Shown: positions 1-11,474 of the stretch, one piece after another
Layout of the letters: every line of letters begins with the position of its first letter
Numbering within the stretch: the first letter of the stretch is position 1
Source: Nemertoderma westbladi
Taxonomy: Eukaryota > Xenacoelomorpha > Nemertodermatida > Nemertodermatidae
Length of the DNA stretch: 57,781 bases
NCBI GenBank assembly: GCA_032718475.1
Contig: JAUCBJ010000589.1
Coordinates: 1-57,781, forward strand
Direction: 5' to 3'
Translations under genes and position numbers: made by a program
The notes under the pieces: model-generated
Seen by the model: the letters and a program-made list of their open reading frames with translations, nothing else
The model's database searches: none
Told to the model about the DNA's origin: nothing

Positions 1-2505
1 CCCACCACTAACCCATTTACTCACCAGTGAATGCCTCACAGAATCCTTGTTAACCCACCGCTAACCCATTTACTCACCAGTGAATGCCTCACAGAATCCT
101 TGTTTACCCACCACTAACCCATTTACTCTCCAGTGAATGCCTCACAGAATCCTTGTTTACCCACCACTAACCCATTTACTCTCCAGTGAATGCCTCACAG
201 AATCCTTGTTTACCCACCACTAACCCATTTACTCTCCAGTGAATGCCTCACACAATCCTTCTTAACCCACCATTAACCCATTTACTCACCAGTGAATGCC
301 TCAGAGAATCCTTGTTAACCCACCACTAACCCATTTACTCACCAGTGAATGCCTCACAGAATCCTTGTTAACCCACCACTAACCCATTTACTCTCCAGTG
401 AATTCCTCAGAGAATCCTTCTTAACCCACCATTAACCCATTTACTCACCAGTGAATGCCTCACAGAATCCTTGTTAACCCACCACTAACCCATTTACTAT
501 CCAGTGAATGCCTCACAGAATCCTTGTTAACCAACCACTAACCCATTTACTCACCAGTGAATGCCTCACACAATCCTTCTTAACCCACCATTAACCCATT
601 TACTCACCAGTGAATGCCTCACAGAATCCTTGTTAACCCACCACTAACCCATTTACTCACCAGTGAATGCCACACAGAATCCTTGTTAACCCACCACTAA
701 CCCATTTACTCACCAGTGAATGCCTCACACAATCCTTCTTAACCCACCATTAACCCATTTACTCACCAGTGAATGCCTCACAGAATCCTTGTTAACCCAC
801 CACTAACCCATTTACTATCCAGTGAATGCCTCACAGAATCCTTGTTAACCAACCACTAACCCATTTACTCACCAGTGAATGCCTCACACAATCCTTCTTA
901 ACCCACCATTAACCCATTTACTCACCAGTGAATTCCACACAGAATCCTTGTTAACCCACCACTAACCCATTTACTCACCAGTGAATGCCTCACACAATCC
1001 TTCTTAACCCACCATTAACCCATTTACTCACCAGTGAATGCCTCAGAGAATCCTTGTTAACCCACCACTAACCCATTTACTCACCAGTGAATGCCTCACA
1101 AAATCCTTGTTAACCCACCACTAACCCATTTACTCTCCAGTGAATTCCTCAGAGAATCCTTCTTAACCCACCATTAACCCATTTACTCACCAGTGAATGC
1201 CTCACAGAATCCTTGTTAACCCACCACTAACCCATTTACTATCCAGTGAATGCCTCACAGAATCCTTGTTAACCAACCACTAACCCATTTACTCACCAGT
1301 GAATGCCTCACACAATCCTTCTTAACCCACCATTAACCCATTTACTCACCAGTGAATGCCTCACAGAATCCTTGTTAACCCACCACTAACCCATTTACTC
1401 ACCAGTGAATGCCTCACAGAATCCTTGTTAACCCACCACTAACCCATTTACTCTCCAGTGAATTCCTCAGAGAATCCTTGTTAACCAACCACTAACCCAT
1501 TTACTCACCAGTGAATGCCTCACACAATCCTTCTTAACCCACCATTAACCCATTTACTCACCAGTGAATGCCTCACAGAATCCTTGTTAACCCACCACTA
1601 ACCCATTTACTCACCAGTGAATGCCTCACAGAATCCTTGTTAACCCACCACTAACCCATTTACTCTCCAGTGAATTCCTCAGAGAATCCTTCTTAACCCA
1701 CCATTAACCCATTTACTCACCAGTGAATGCCTCACAGAATCCTTGTTAACCCACCACTAACCCATTTACTATCCAGTGAATGCCTCACAGAATCCTTGTT
1801 AACCAACCACTAACCCATTTACTCACCAGTGAATGCCTCACAGAATCCTTGTTAACCCACCACTAACCCATTTACTCTCCAGTGCATGCCTCACAGAATC
1901 CTTGTTAACCCACCACTAACCCATTTACTCACCAGTGAATGCCTCACAGAATCCTTGTTAACCCACCTCTAACCCAGTTACTCACCAGTGAATGCCACAC
2001 AGAATCCTTGTTAACCAACCACTAACCCATTTACTCACCAGTGAATGCCTCACACAATCCGTGTTAACCCACCACTAACCCATTTACTCTCCAGTGAATG
2101 CCTCACAGAATCCTTGTTAACCCACCGCTAACCCATTTACTCACCAGTGAATGCCTCACACAATCCTTGTTAACCCACCTCTAACCCATTTACTCTCCAG
2201 TGAATGCCTCACAGAATCCTTGTTAACCCACCTCTAACCCATTTACTCTCCAGTGAATGCCTCACACAATCCTTGTTAACCCACCACTAACCCATTTACT
2301 CTCCAGTGAATGCCTCACAGAATCCTTGTTAACCCACCGCTAACCCATTTACTCTCCAGTGAATGCCTCACAGAATCCTTGTTAACCAACCACTAACCCA
2401 TTTACTCACCAGTGAATGCCTCACACAATCCTTGTTAACACACCTCTAACCCATTTACTCACCAGTGAATGCCTCACAGAATCCTTGTTAACCCACCGCT
2501 ATCCC
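1..2505. repeat. 53-bp satellite array, about 47 units
   Basis: A 53-bp unit (cccaccactaacccatttac, then a variable part containing ccagtgaatgcctcacagaa) repeats head to tail from the left edge to about 2505, where it breaks into unique AT-rich DNA. Units differ by a few recurring variants (ctcacc/ctctcc/ctatcc; cacagaa/cacacaa/cagagaa; ccactaa/ccattaa). The variant pair cacacaatccttcttaa plus ccattaa recurs near 250, 568, 728, 887, 993, 1310 and 1520. These spacings are multiples of 53, so there is a patchy higher-order repeat. The array continues left of the window. ORFs in it are by-products of the period. Confidence 0.97.
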
Positions 2506-3451
2506 ATAAATGTGTTATCCCCAGGTGATATTTTATCTACAATGTTTAAATTTTCCATTAAAAAGATATCATTAAAAATATATTTATTATTAATTTCTAG
2601 TAAATTATTCATTTATAGATTAAGCGTTCCGCAAAGAGAAACACAATTTTGTAAATTCAAAGAAGGAACTGGAACTTGATGAGGTTATGATTCAACATTT
2701 AAAAACTCCAGTTGGTCACCACAAACTCAATAACTAAAGTAAGTATAACAGCTGGGCAGTGGGCATAAACAATATAGAATTCCTCACTTTCTTGTCTTTA
2801 TTTTACATGGTAGTTTACTGCCATAGGTTACTGCCATAGGTTACTGCCATAGGTTACTGCCATAGGTTACTGCCATAGGTTTCTGATATTAAAGCAGTTT
2901 AGTGTTTATTAAGTTATACAGTTTTTGTTAAGCTGATGTGTTAGTTTAGCTAATTCATTTTCAATATGAAATTATAAAATTTAATTTTTGTTATATTTCA
3001 GCGTACATTCTAGAAGATTTCACAAACTTCAAACTACTGTGAAATTTACTTAAAATCTCAGAAAGACACAGCTAGTCAGCTAGACATATATTATATGACA
3101 CCCTACCTATATGGAGTTGCAGGATCGATATATTAAGGTGAGTTACATTGAGTTGAAAAACCTCCAGAACAATTTCTCTCAAAGATTGACTCGGTTTATA
3201 ACGTTGGAAATGCTTCGGATAAAAATTAAAAATATTAAATTTAGATGAGTGAAAAATGAACTCGTCAGATTCATTGTTAGCTAAGATAATAAATTGTTAA
3301 TAAAAAATAACAATATTTTTCGGTTTATATTTCAGTATTTCAGAAGTATCACCTCTTGTTTTATAAATCTGCAACTTCAATCCAACTCAGACAGTTTAGA
3401 TTGCGATGGCTTAGACACACAATATACCAACATTTATATATTATATATATT
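2506..3451. other. AT-rich spacer with exon-like segments
   Basis: No convincing coding region. It holds a short 13-bp minisatellite (2818-2882) and two segments bounded like exons, each with an upstream atttcag and a downstream attaaggtgagttac: about 3002-3137 and about 3342-3452. The second donor leads straight into the 17-bp minisatellite. The segments have no shared long reading frame, so a spliced noncoding transcript or chance are both possible. Confidence 0.4.
2818..2882. repeat. 13-bp minisatellite (actgccataggtt)n
   Basis: Five near-perfect head-to-tail copies of a 13-bp unit, the last ending in ggtttctg. Short local slippage repeat with no sign of coding. Confidence 0.95.
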
Positions 3452-4482
3452 AAGGTGAGTTACAGGGCCAGGTGAGTTACAGGGCCAGGTTAGTTACAGG
3501 GCCAGGTGAGTTAAAGTGCCAGGTGATACAGGGCCAGGTGAGTTAAAGGGCCAGGTTAGTTACAGGGCCAGGTGAGTTAAAGTGCCAGGTGATACAGGGC
3601 CAGGTGAGTTAAAGGGCCAGGTTAGTTACAGGGCCAGGTGAGTTAAAGGGCCAGGTGAGTTAAAGGGCCAGGTTAGTTACAGGGCCAGGTGAGTAAAAGG
3701 GCCAGGTGAGTTACAGGACCAGATGAGTTACAGGGCCAGGTGAGTTACAGGCCCAGGTGAGTTACAGGGCCAGGTGAGTTACAGGCCCAGGTGAGTTACA
3801 GGGGAAGGTGAGTTACAGGGCCAGGTGAGTTACAGGGCCAGGTGAGTTACAGGGCCAGGTGAGTTACAGGGACAGGTGAGTTACAGGGCCAGGTGAATTA
3901 CAGGGCCAGGTGAGTTACAGGGCCAGGTGAGTTACAGGGACAGGTGAGTTACAGGGCCAGGTTAGTTACAGGGCCAGGTGAGTTACAGGGCCAGGTGAAT
4001 TACAGGGCCAGGTGAGTTACAGGGCCAGGTGAGTTACAGGGCCAGGTGAGTTACAGGGCCAGGTTAGTTACAGGGTCAGGTAAGTTAAAGGGTCAGGTGA
4101 GTTACAGGGCCAGGTTAGTTACAGGGCCAGGTTAGTTACAGGGTCAGGTTAGTTACAGGGCCAGGTGAGTTACAAGGCCAGGTGAGTTACAGGGTCAGGT
4201 GAGATACAGGGCCAGGTGAATTACAGGGCCAGGTGAGTTACAGGGCCAGGTGAGTTACAGGGCCAGGTGAGTTACAGGGTCAGGTTAGTTACAGGGCCAG
4301 GTGAGTTACAGGGCCAGGTGAGTTACAGGGTCAGGTGAGATACAGGGCCAGGTGAGTTACAGGGCCAGGTGAGTTACAGGGCCAGGTGAGTTACAGGGCC
4401 AGGTGAGTTACAGGGACAGGTGAGTTACAGGGCCAGGTGAGTTACAGGGTCAGGTGAGTTACAGGGCTAGGTGAGTTACAGG
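3452..4482 (+). repeat. 17-bp minisatellite of splice-donor-like units
   Basis: About 60 tandem copies of a 17-bp unit, aggtgagttacagggcc. Some units are a few bases shorter or carry taaagg, tcagg or gttag changes. Across each unit junction the sequence reads ccaggtgagtt, a near-perfect complement of the U1 snRNA 5' end, so the plus strand offers dozens of strong-looking 5' splice sites. The array is preceded by an attaag|gtgagttac donor-like site and followed about 130 bp later by a pyrimidine-rich acceptor-like site (ttttttatttacag, near 4618). Confidence 0.95.
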
Positions 4483-6237
4483 GATAATAGTTATAACTAA
4501 TTTTGGTTTTCAGTCAGGAAGAAAATGTCTCCATTTAGAATTTTAGAAATGCCCTTTAAAATTATTATTTTAATAAAATAAGAATTTTATATGGAACTAT
4601 TTTATTTTTTTATTTACAGAATAACCGCTAATCAAACAAGAAACACGATTAGGGAAAGAATAAAACAGAATATGTAATATTGGAATATATCAGGGTATAT
4701 AAGATACACTTTTTACATGGCGTCAACAGAAGAGAAACAATTATAACACCTTAATAAAGTAATCCAACCCTACAGACAGTAGGACCAGTTCGGAAGTTGT
4801 TAACTCAAACTCTCCTAGTATTTCACACAAATCAGATTAAATTATTGAATAATAGCAGTTCAATTCCGTATCTTAGAGAAAGTTTATTTAATAGTATTAA
4901 TGTTGAGTCCCAACATTATTATGGATATGTTTATGAAATTAATATTATGGCAATTTAACTAAATGTTTTATAAGATAAATAAAACATAGATATAATTTGT
5001 TTTTTCCATAGGGAGAGCTCGCAATGTTCACTAAAATTAGATCTAAAATAATTAATTTATATCAGATATTAATACATATAAATGATATAAATTTCCCTTA
5101 ATTGATTTCCATTTTAATTCATTTTTCGGTCGATTTTAATCGCATATTATTTATTATCTGTATTGAGTATTCGAATCCCTTTGGTAGACACAAACCCAGA
5201 ATATCCACTGATAAATAGTTTTAATTATTGCTCGGAGGTTGCCATTGGTTATATTTTTAACCAATCGGGCATTTGACCAATAATTGGTTTACAATGAGTG
5301 TAATGGTGTTGGTTCCCATTCAGAACTACTATAATGTTTGTTTATCTAATCTATTCTAATTATCTCGGTCCCACTGTGGCTGGTTGTGGTTTCCCTAAAG
5401 TTACCCGACAACCCTATGTCATTGTACGTCCGTCCGTGTTACTAAACTATCAACTCTGTTTGGACAATCGCACTCCATTCTGCACCCAAAAACACCAGTT
5501 CAGCTATTTATATCCTTATATGGAATATATTTAGCATTAATTACAGTGGATTGGTTACAGACTAGCTCAGTAAAAGGGTCTGTATTGGATACACAAGGTT
5601 CGAACTCAATACTACATCATCTAAAATTCGTTTTTATTAATTAACTGTAAATTACCCGAACAGTTTTGCTATTGTTTTATTTTATTGCAAGCCCAGTTTG
5701 TTGTAAGTGGCATTTAGACATCAACAACATTATTGTGGACTCTCCTTATTAATTACTAGAAACTTTATTAATTGAAACAGCAGGGCAATTGATGATAATT
5801 TGATTATGTAAATATGAAATTATGATATATATATGGTATATACGCCTAATATATTATTAGTGATTTAATAAATATAACTACATACCTTCACTATAAATTA
5901 ATTGTATCGATTTGTTTTCAGTTTTTTGTTTGATTGATTGTTTGGTTGATTTGTTTTTTGTGAACCTTTACATTGATTAATTTGTATTTAATTTAACTTA
6001 CGATATTGGGTTTGGTATAGTTTGGTTTTTAATAATATTGTAGCAAGCAGAGTAAACATTTTCATGTTTTAAAATTCCTTTAATTTGATTCCGAATTCTA
6101 GAAATCATCCAATACAATCAGATATAGGGCACTAACTGGACAACTTTATGAGATCGTTGGTACAAAAGCCGCCCATCTCACTCAGGCAGAAGAGGTAACA
6201 AATTCTGGTATAGTTTGGGTTTATTGTGGAATTTACG
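4483..6237. other. AT-rich spacer, no gene seen
   Basis: Mostly AT-rich noncoding DNA. The only open frame above 60 codons (5334-5534) has no recognisable domain and no supporting signals. A tRNA-like Pol III promoter pair lies at 5563-5607 and is listed separately. Confidence 0.6.
5550..5640 (+). mobile_element. possible tRNA-derived SINE head
   Basis: A box-A-like sequence (tagctcagtaaaagg, from 5563) is followed about 34 bp later by a box-B-like sequence (ggttcgaactc, 5597-5607). This is the spacing of an internal RNA polymerase III promoter in a tRNA gene. The flanks do not fold into a good cloverleaf by eye, so a degenerate tRNA-derived SINE is likelier than a functional tRNA. The 3' limit is unclear. 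Confidence 0.4.
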
Positions 6238-6835
6238 TATTATTATTACTACGATGGGCATGCTGCATTGCAGCTGCATTATATATATGTATATTACATA
6301 TATATTAAGAATGCTGTGCCGGCTTGTCGACAAAATTGCGCCGCCACAACTCCCTATCACCCATGACATTTGCTAGATCATCCGCATCATCTAGGCCAGT
6401 GTCCTTTAAGATGCGTCTCAAGAAAGTCATGGGCTGTCCACCATGCTTATTCACTCCATGAGCCCACCATGGACTCCCATATAAGAGTACTGGTACTACT
6501 GCAGCCATAAATAATCGAATCTTAAGGTTCCGTTATATTCTATGGGACTTCCAAATCCTGGACAGACTATTTAACGCTGCCCATGCCTTCCTCTTACGTA
6601 TCCGAAGGTCTGACTTTCTGATCCATGATGCCTAGTAGCAGAAGTCATCCACGTGCTCAAGAAAGCCGTCCCTAGAGCTTATGCCCTTACGATCAGACAT
6701 TTCTTGAGGGCTGTCTAGGTTGACTGTCATGATTTTGGTCTTCTTGGAGTTTACAAAAAGACCAACTCTAGAAGCAACATACTCCAATGAGCAGAGGAGC
6801 CTTTGGGCTCCCTCTAAAGATTCTGATTTAGATCA
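6238..6835 (-). mobile_element. RTE-like retrotransposon fragment, minus strand
   Basis: On the minus strand this matches the 3' end of the element at 8844-12550. It contains the codons for the C-terminal CNFVDKPAQHS-like end, the palindromic tail around gcatgctgcattgcagctgc and a degenerate ATT/ACT tail. It is 5'-truncated near 6835, within the reverse transcriptase region that follows the FADD motif. It has an internal deletion near 6460, where the HGVNKHGG region is joined directly to the LLYGSP region. AT-rich sequence (about 6279-6306) is inserted in the tail. It is a dead copy. Confidence 0.9.
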
Positions 6836-8244
6836 GTAAAGTACATATTATTAATATAATTGGAGACTTTCGATAAAGGGAACCAAATATTTTAATGAAA
6901 ATATATCATTCTATAGAATTAACCAATAATTGACTATAGCTATGTTTAAGAAGTTCAGTTGTAAAATGCAATGTTATGTAGTTTATTCCTGTCCTGATTC
7001 ATGTACAAGTATACACGGTTGATGAATCATTATCATCACATGGCTCGGACCTCGTATATAACCGATCTTCAATATATTGAGAAGTCTTCACGGCTATTCT
7101 GACATGCGATACGTAACTTATTCGTAAATTTTTTACCGAAAACGTCCCATATACATACCTGTAAAAGTTTAGGATCAGGATCAGACTATTAAGTACAGAC
7201 TCATTGGCTTGGCCCCTGTTCAGAATAACTTATATAGAGAATAATAATAATTGACTATTCCATAGAGATAAAGAAATAAAATAAAGTAAAGAAATATCAA
7301 ACAACTTATTTACATAAACCAGTATTGGATTGATATTGGATTTAACTTTTGTTTTGACGCCTTGCAGGCATTGGAGTTGCGAGTTGCAATAACTTTTGAT
7401 TGTCTTAATGAATTTTGCTTAATTTACTTACAAACCTTTTATATTTCGATGCTCTTTCAACTCCAGTAATAATAAATTCCACTAAAATATTTTCACATAC
7501 CCGGGCGAAAAAGTAGCAATTAAAGAATAATAATTATTTATTATATGGGAAAAAAAGATTTATTTACCGAGCGTCAGCGAGGTTAATAAATGGTCGAGAG
7601 AATATTGAAAAAAAATGTTCTACGTTTTTTCCCATGTAATACGTAATTTTATTCTTAAATTGGTACTTTTTTGTTGCTTAAATTCTTTAATAAAACATAC
7701 AGCGATATAGTGGTACAAAATAAATTGAACTGCAGTATTTTACTATATTGCTTTCATAGTTACTGCAATTCCAATTACTGTACTCTTCAACTCCTGGTGC
7801 TGCCTTAGGCCACGTTCACACTACCGAGTCAAAGTCAAAGTCAAAAGACAAAATGTACAAAAAATAACAAGAAATTAATTTTTTTCTTATGTATTATACT
7901 GTAAATTACTAACGAGCTGACACGCCGTCTTCAGGGAGTGGAGTTTCAAAATGAATGTTATTGTAAATTATAGGGTCTACGTTCCCTTGTGATCCAATAT
8001 TGGATATTGAGTCCAATTTTGGAGTTCGCCTTGCAGACACTAAAGTTGCAATTGCAATAACTTTTGAGTGCGTGCATGGATTTTGCTCAAATTATGTGCA
8101 AACCTTTTCTACGTCAATGATCTTTGTACACATTTAATAAAAATTAAGAAATTACACCAAAAATATTTTATTTTACTTTTTTCTCTAGGGAAAAAAAGTG
8201 CAACTTTTTCTCCCGATTTTGGTCTAAATTCGAGCGAAAAAGTA
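6836..8244. other. AT-rich spacer with diverged duplicates and a hairpin
   Basis: No gene seen. About 7330-7540 and about 8010-8280 are diverged copies of one sequence; both contain ttgcag, gttgcaataacttttga, gcaaaccttt- and gcgaaaaagtaacaatt-like blocks. A foldback with arms tatatgggaaaaaa and ttttttcccatgta sits at about 7537-7650. The 61-codon frame at 8068 falls inside the duplicated repeat and is not believed. Confidence 0.5.
7537..7650. repeat. foldback (MITE-like) element
   Basis: Inverted arms (ttatatgggaaaaaa and ttttttcccatgtaat) flank a loop containing accgagcgtcagcgagg. The loop resembles that of the larger foldback at 12781-12930, suggesting one nonautonomous hairpin family. Confidence 0.5.
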
Positions 8245-8397
8245 ACAATTTAAGAATAAAAGCATTTATTTTGTCTTCTTAGTAATCCAATTTAATTTAA
8301 TACAATAATAAATACAATAATATAAATTAATATATAATAACTAACAATCTATAAAACTAGTAGAAAAAAGAAACTTAATATACCACCATGCTCGAAA
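8245..8397. repeat. 153-bp direct duplication, copy 1
   Basis: Identical to 8691-8843 over 153 bp by eye. The copies are AT-rich and noncoding, begin acaatttaagaataaaagc and end catgctcgaaa. The 293 bp between them includes a minus-strand RTE-like fragment. Identity implies a recent event. Confidence 0.95.
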
Positions 8398-8444
8398 CTT
8401 CACCAATTAAGTAACAATTAATTTCTAGAACACGTCATTCTCTA

Positions 8445-8683
8445 TTGACTACTACTACTACTATGATCGGCATGCTGCATTGCAGCTGCATTTTTAAGAA
8501 TGCTGTGCCGGCTTGTCAACAAAATTGCACCGCCACAACTCCCTATCACCCATGACATTTGCTAGATCATCCGCATCTTTAAGGCCAGTGTCATTTAAGA
8601 TGCGTCTCAAGAAAGTCATGGGCTGTCCACCATGCTTATTCACTCCATGAGGCTGCCAAAGTACAAGATTATGCACTGGTCAC
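8445..8683 (-). mobile_element. 5'-truncated RTE-like fragment, minus strand
   Basis: A (cta)n tail, the palindrome gcatgctgcattgcagctgc and about 190 bp encode, on the minus strand, the last 60 codons of the RTE-like reverse transcriptase. The match to the copy ending at 12513 is nearly perfect. It stops abruptly after gcactgg, the usual 5' truncation of target-primed reverse transcription. It is flanked at a distance by the 153-bp duplication. Confidence 0.93.
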
Positions 8684-8690
8684 TGATTAT

Positions 8691-8843
8691 ACAATTTAAG
8701 AATAAAAGCATTTATTTTGTCTTCTTAGTAATCCAATTTAATTTAATACAATAATAAATACAATAATATAAATTAATATATAATAACTAACAATCTATAA
8801 AACTAGTAGAAAAAAGAAACTTAATATACCACCATGCTCGAAA
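8691..8843. repeat. 153-bp direct duplication, copy 2
   Basis: Second identical copy of 8245-8397. The full-length RTE-like element starts directly after its last base, so the 5' end of that insertion is exactly defined here. Confidence 0.95.
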
Positions 8844-9242
8844 TCAGGTCAGGTCAGGTATTCTAGGTCATTGATCAAGAAAACTTGCCACCTCCATGCA
8901 GCATAAAGGAGGTGCCACCTGTAGCTGCATAGACCCTCTTACTAGGGCAAATCTGGTCCTGTAACTAGGACCCCCTTCGTTCTGGGATAAGGACGCCCTT
9001 GGTCCTGGATTAAGGACCCATATACTTGGCTGCAGGGGTATATGGCCTGACCAGGCAGATGGTGATCTACCAATGGCTGGTTAGGAGTAGAGTGTTCTCA
9101 TGTCCACTCTGAGGGCACTTCACTGCGACCTGCACCTGGCAGCAAGGGTACAGGGCATGACCCAGCAGATGAGCTGCAACAGCCAATGGTGGGTCATGTA
9201 CGCCAGAGTAGATATGGGTGATGGGCCTCATATCTGACTCCA
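8844..9242 (+). other. 5' leader of the RTE-like element
   Basis: About 400 bp before the first ATG used. It contains a tcagg triplicate at the very start and GC-richer sequence than its flanks. No promoter motif is clear. Reading frames here on the minus strand are antisense shadows. Confidence 0.6.
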
Positions 9243-11474
9243 TTGCGACACCCACCCTGTGGAATGGCAAACCAGGGTGTGGTATTTGCCCCGAGAGCTG
9301 ACTCGGCAAAAAAGCACCCCCCAACCCCCACTATGGATTACATTAGCAATGCGGAGGTCCGGCCACTAGAGGCCAGTGGAATTACCGGACACAATCGGCC
9401 TCACAGGCGTCAGTTAACTCCTGACCGGCTGCCTGTCTCACCCCCTACTGGAGAGAGAGCAGCCAACAATTCTTTGAGTCCCTTTCCTGATGACCTTTCT
9501 GGCCCAAACCCTGGGTCACCAGGGAGGCCAGATTGTGATGGGGAGAGGGATTCAGGAGTTGGAGGCTACTCTCATGTTCCACCCCGACCAACAAAGCCAT
9601 TGGTGAATCTGAGGCAAGTCACTAGACTAGCCTCAGTAAACACCCTAACACTCGGGTCCCCAATGCGACAAGGTGAGCTGACTGCCTTGGCAGATAAGCT
9701 TTCTCTTAGCGCAGTGGGTGTTCAAGAGCACCGAATGCAGACTGGACAGACTGATGAGGTTCTGATTAAGGACATGGGGGGCGGTTGGCGACTCGCCCTC
9801 GCGTCAGCAGATGATAGTGGCAATGGTGGAATTGGTCTATTGATGAATCCAACTGCACATGCAGCATTGGACAAAATAGACCAAATCTCTAACCGCATCA
9901 TCCGTTGCCACTTCTCATGTTCTGGAAGACTGGCTAAGAAGTTTCCTAAGGTGGTTCTGATTGTGTGCTACTCTCCAACTAGTGTTGCCCCTGTAGAGGA
10001 GGTGGAAAATTTCTACCACAATCTACAAGCAGCAACTGATGGAGTGGATCAGCATGCATTCTTAACATTCCTGGGAGACTTTAATGCAAGTCTGCATCAA
10101 TCACCTACATCGCCCTGGGTCTATAGCAATAGTGTTAACCGAAATTCTGTCCATCTTCAGGATTTTATCTCTGGAAATGGATTGTTTTCGGCTGGAACCC
10201 AGTTCAAGAAGCGAACTGGAAAGCTATGGACTCATAGTGGACCCAGTGGTCACAAGTCCCAGATAGACCATATTCTGTTTCGTAGGAAATACAGGAGCTC
10301 TATACAAGACTGTAATGCATTTACACTTCGACCCTTCTCCAGTGATCACCGCCTTATTGTGGCCAAGGTAAGACTTAGTCTGCGTGCTAGCAGAACAACG
10401 AAATCTGCCTTGCCACGGCATGACTGGTCCTCTCTGTTGCAACAGCCAAGTGTGAGATCCAGCTTCACACTACAGCTGAGCAACAGGTATGAGGCTCTTG
10501 CCTCTGAGGCGGCAGATCACTGTGAGGGCTATACTGCCTTTACAGAAGCAGTTAAGTTAGCAGCTGCAGAAACAGTTCCTGTATACCCTCGAAACAGGAA
10601 AAGGGCCCCCTGGACTGACAACAAAATTCAGAAGTGCCGAAATGACCTTCATAAGGCGCAGAAAGAGTCCCGACTCAAACAGACTACAGCGGCCAAGAAT
10701 GCAGTAAAAGCTGCATCTAGGTCCCTGAACAGGCAGTACTCTGTTAATCTACAGGAGCTAATAAACCAACAGGTTGATGCCATCAATGATGCTGACGACA
10801 GCAGGCAATCATCCCAGGCATGGAAATCGATCAATCTGCTTACTGGGCGGAAAAGCCAACCAACCACCAAGGTTAAGGCTGAATCACCAGCCGATCGCCT
10901 CAATGGTTGGAAAGCCCACTTTGAAAAGCTCCTCAATAATGACAGGGTATTGCCTGATAACTTTATAGAAGTAAAAGTGTCTGAGTCTGTACTCCCAGAT
11001 ATTCCCATTGGCGATATCTCCTTTGCAGAAGTGAAGGCTGCTGCAAAGAGCATTAAGACCAATCGTGCCAGTGGAGTAGATGGTGTTCCCCCTGAGGTCT
11101 TTAAAATACCTGAGTGTTTAAAGCTCATCTATCCCATCATAGTAGACATGTACCGTACAACAAGAGTCCCACAAGAAATGAAAACAAATAAGTTGGTGCC
11201 AGTCCCCAAAAAGGGCAACCTAACACTCTATGGTTCTTTTCGGGGAATCTCATTGATCTCGATTGCTGCAAAACTATACAATAGAATTCTATTAAATCGC
11301 ATCAGGGATCCCATTGAGAGACTGCTACGTGGAAATCAGAATGGGTTCCGTAAAGGTCGTGGGACCATGGAGCCCATTTTGGCACTTAGAAGGATAATTG
11401 AAGAGTTATCAAAAAAGAAAGACAGGCATCTGGCTGTTATCTTTGTTGACTTCCTCAAGGCCTTGGATTCCTGA
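9243..11474 (+). pseudogene. RTE-like endonuclease and N-terminal reverse transcriptase
   Basis: 743 codons. A proline-rich N-terminal stretch of about 120 residues precedes an apurinic-type endonuclease domain of about residues 130-375. Its motifs are visible: GVQEHRM (metal-binding Glu, about 160), FLGDFNAS (about 277) and SSDHRLI (about 366). A basic linker follows, then the start of the reverse transcriptase from about 600, with FRGISLISIAAKLYNRIL, QNGFRKGRGT and motif A, VDFLKALD, at about 735. The frame then hits a stop at 11472-11474, because a segment between motif A and the IPDEII block is missing. In an intact element this enzyme nicks target DNA and copies its RNA at the nick. The gene is broken, but both halves are otherwise well preserved, so the damage is recent. 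Confidence 0.92.

Noticed and set aside
2416-2679. 87-codon plus-strand ORF
   Set aside because: The first third is 53-bp satellite sequence and the rest is AT-rich spacer; chance frame.
3452-4482. CRISPR-like array
   Set aside because: Units are contiguous with no unique spacers, and the genome is eukaryotic; a minisatellite.
5334-5534. 66-codon ORF in spacer
   Set aside because: No domain, signals or composition supporting a gene.
6838-6960. continuation of the RTE-like fragment past 6835
   Set aside because: Similarity to the element's coding strand stops after the gattctgatt block; the rest is unrelated AT-rich DNA.
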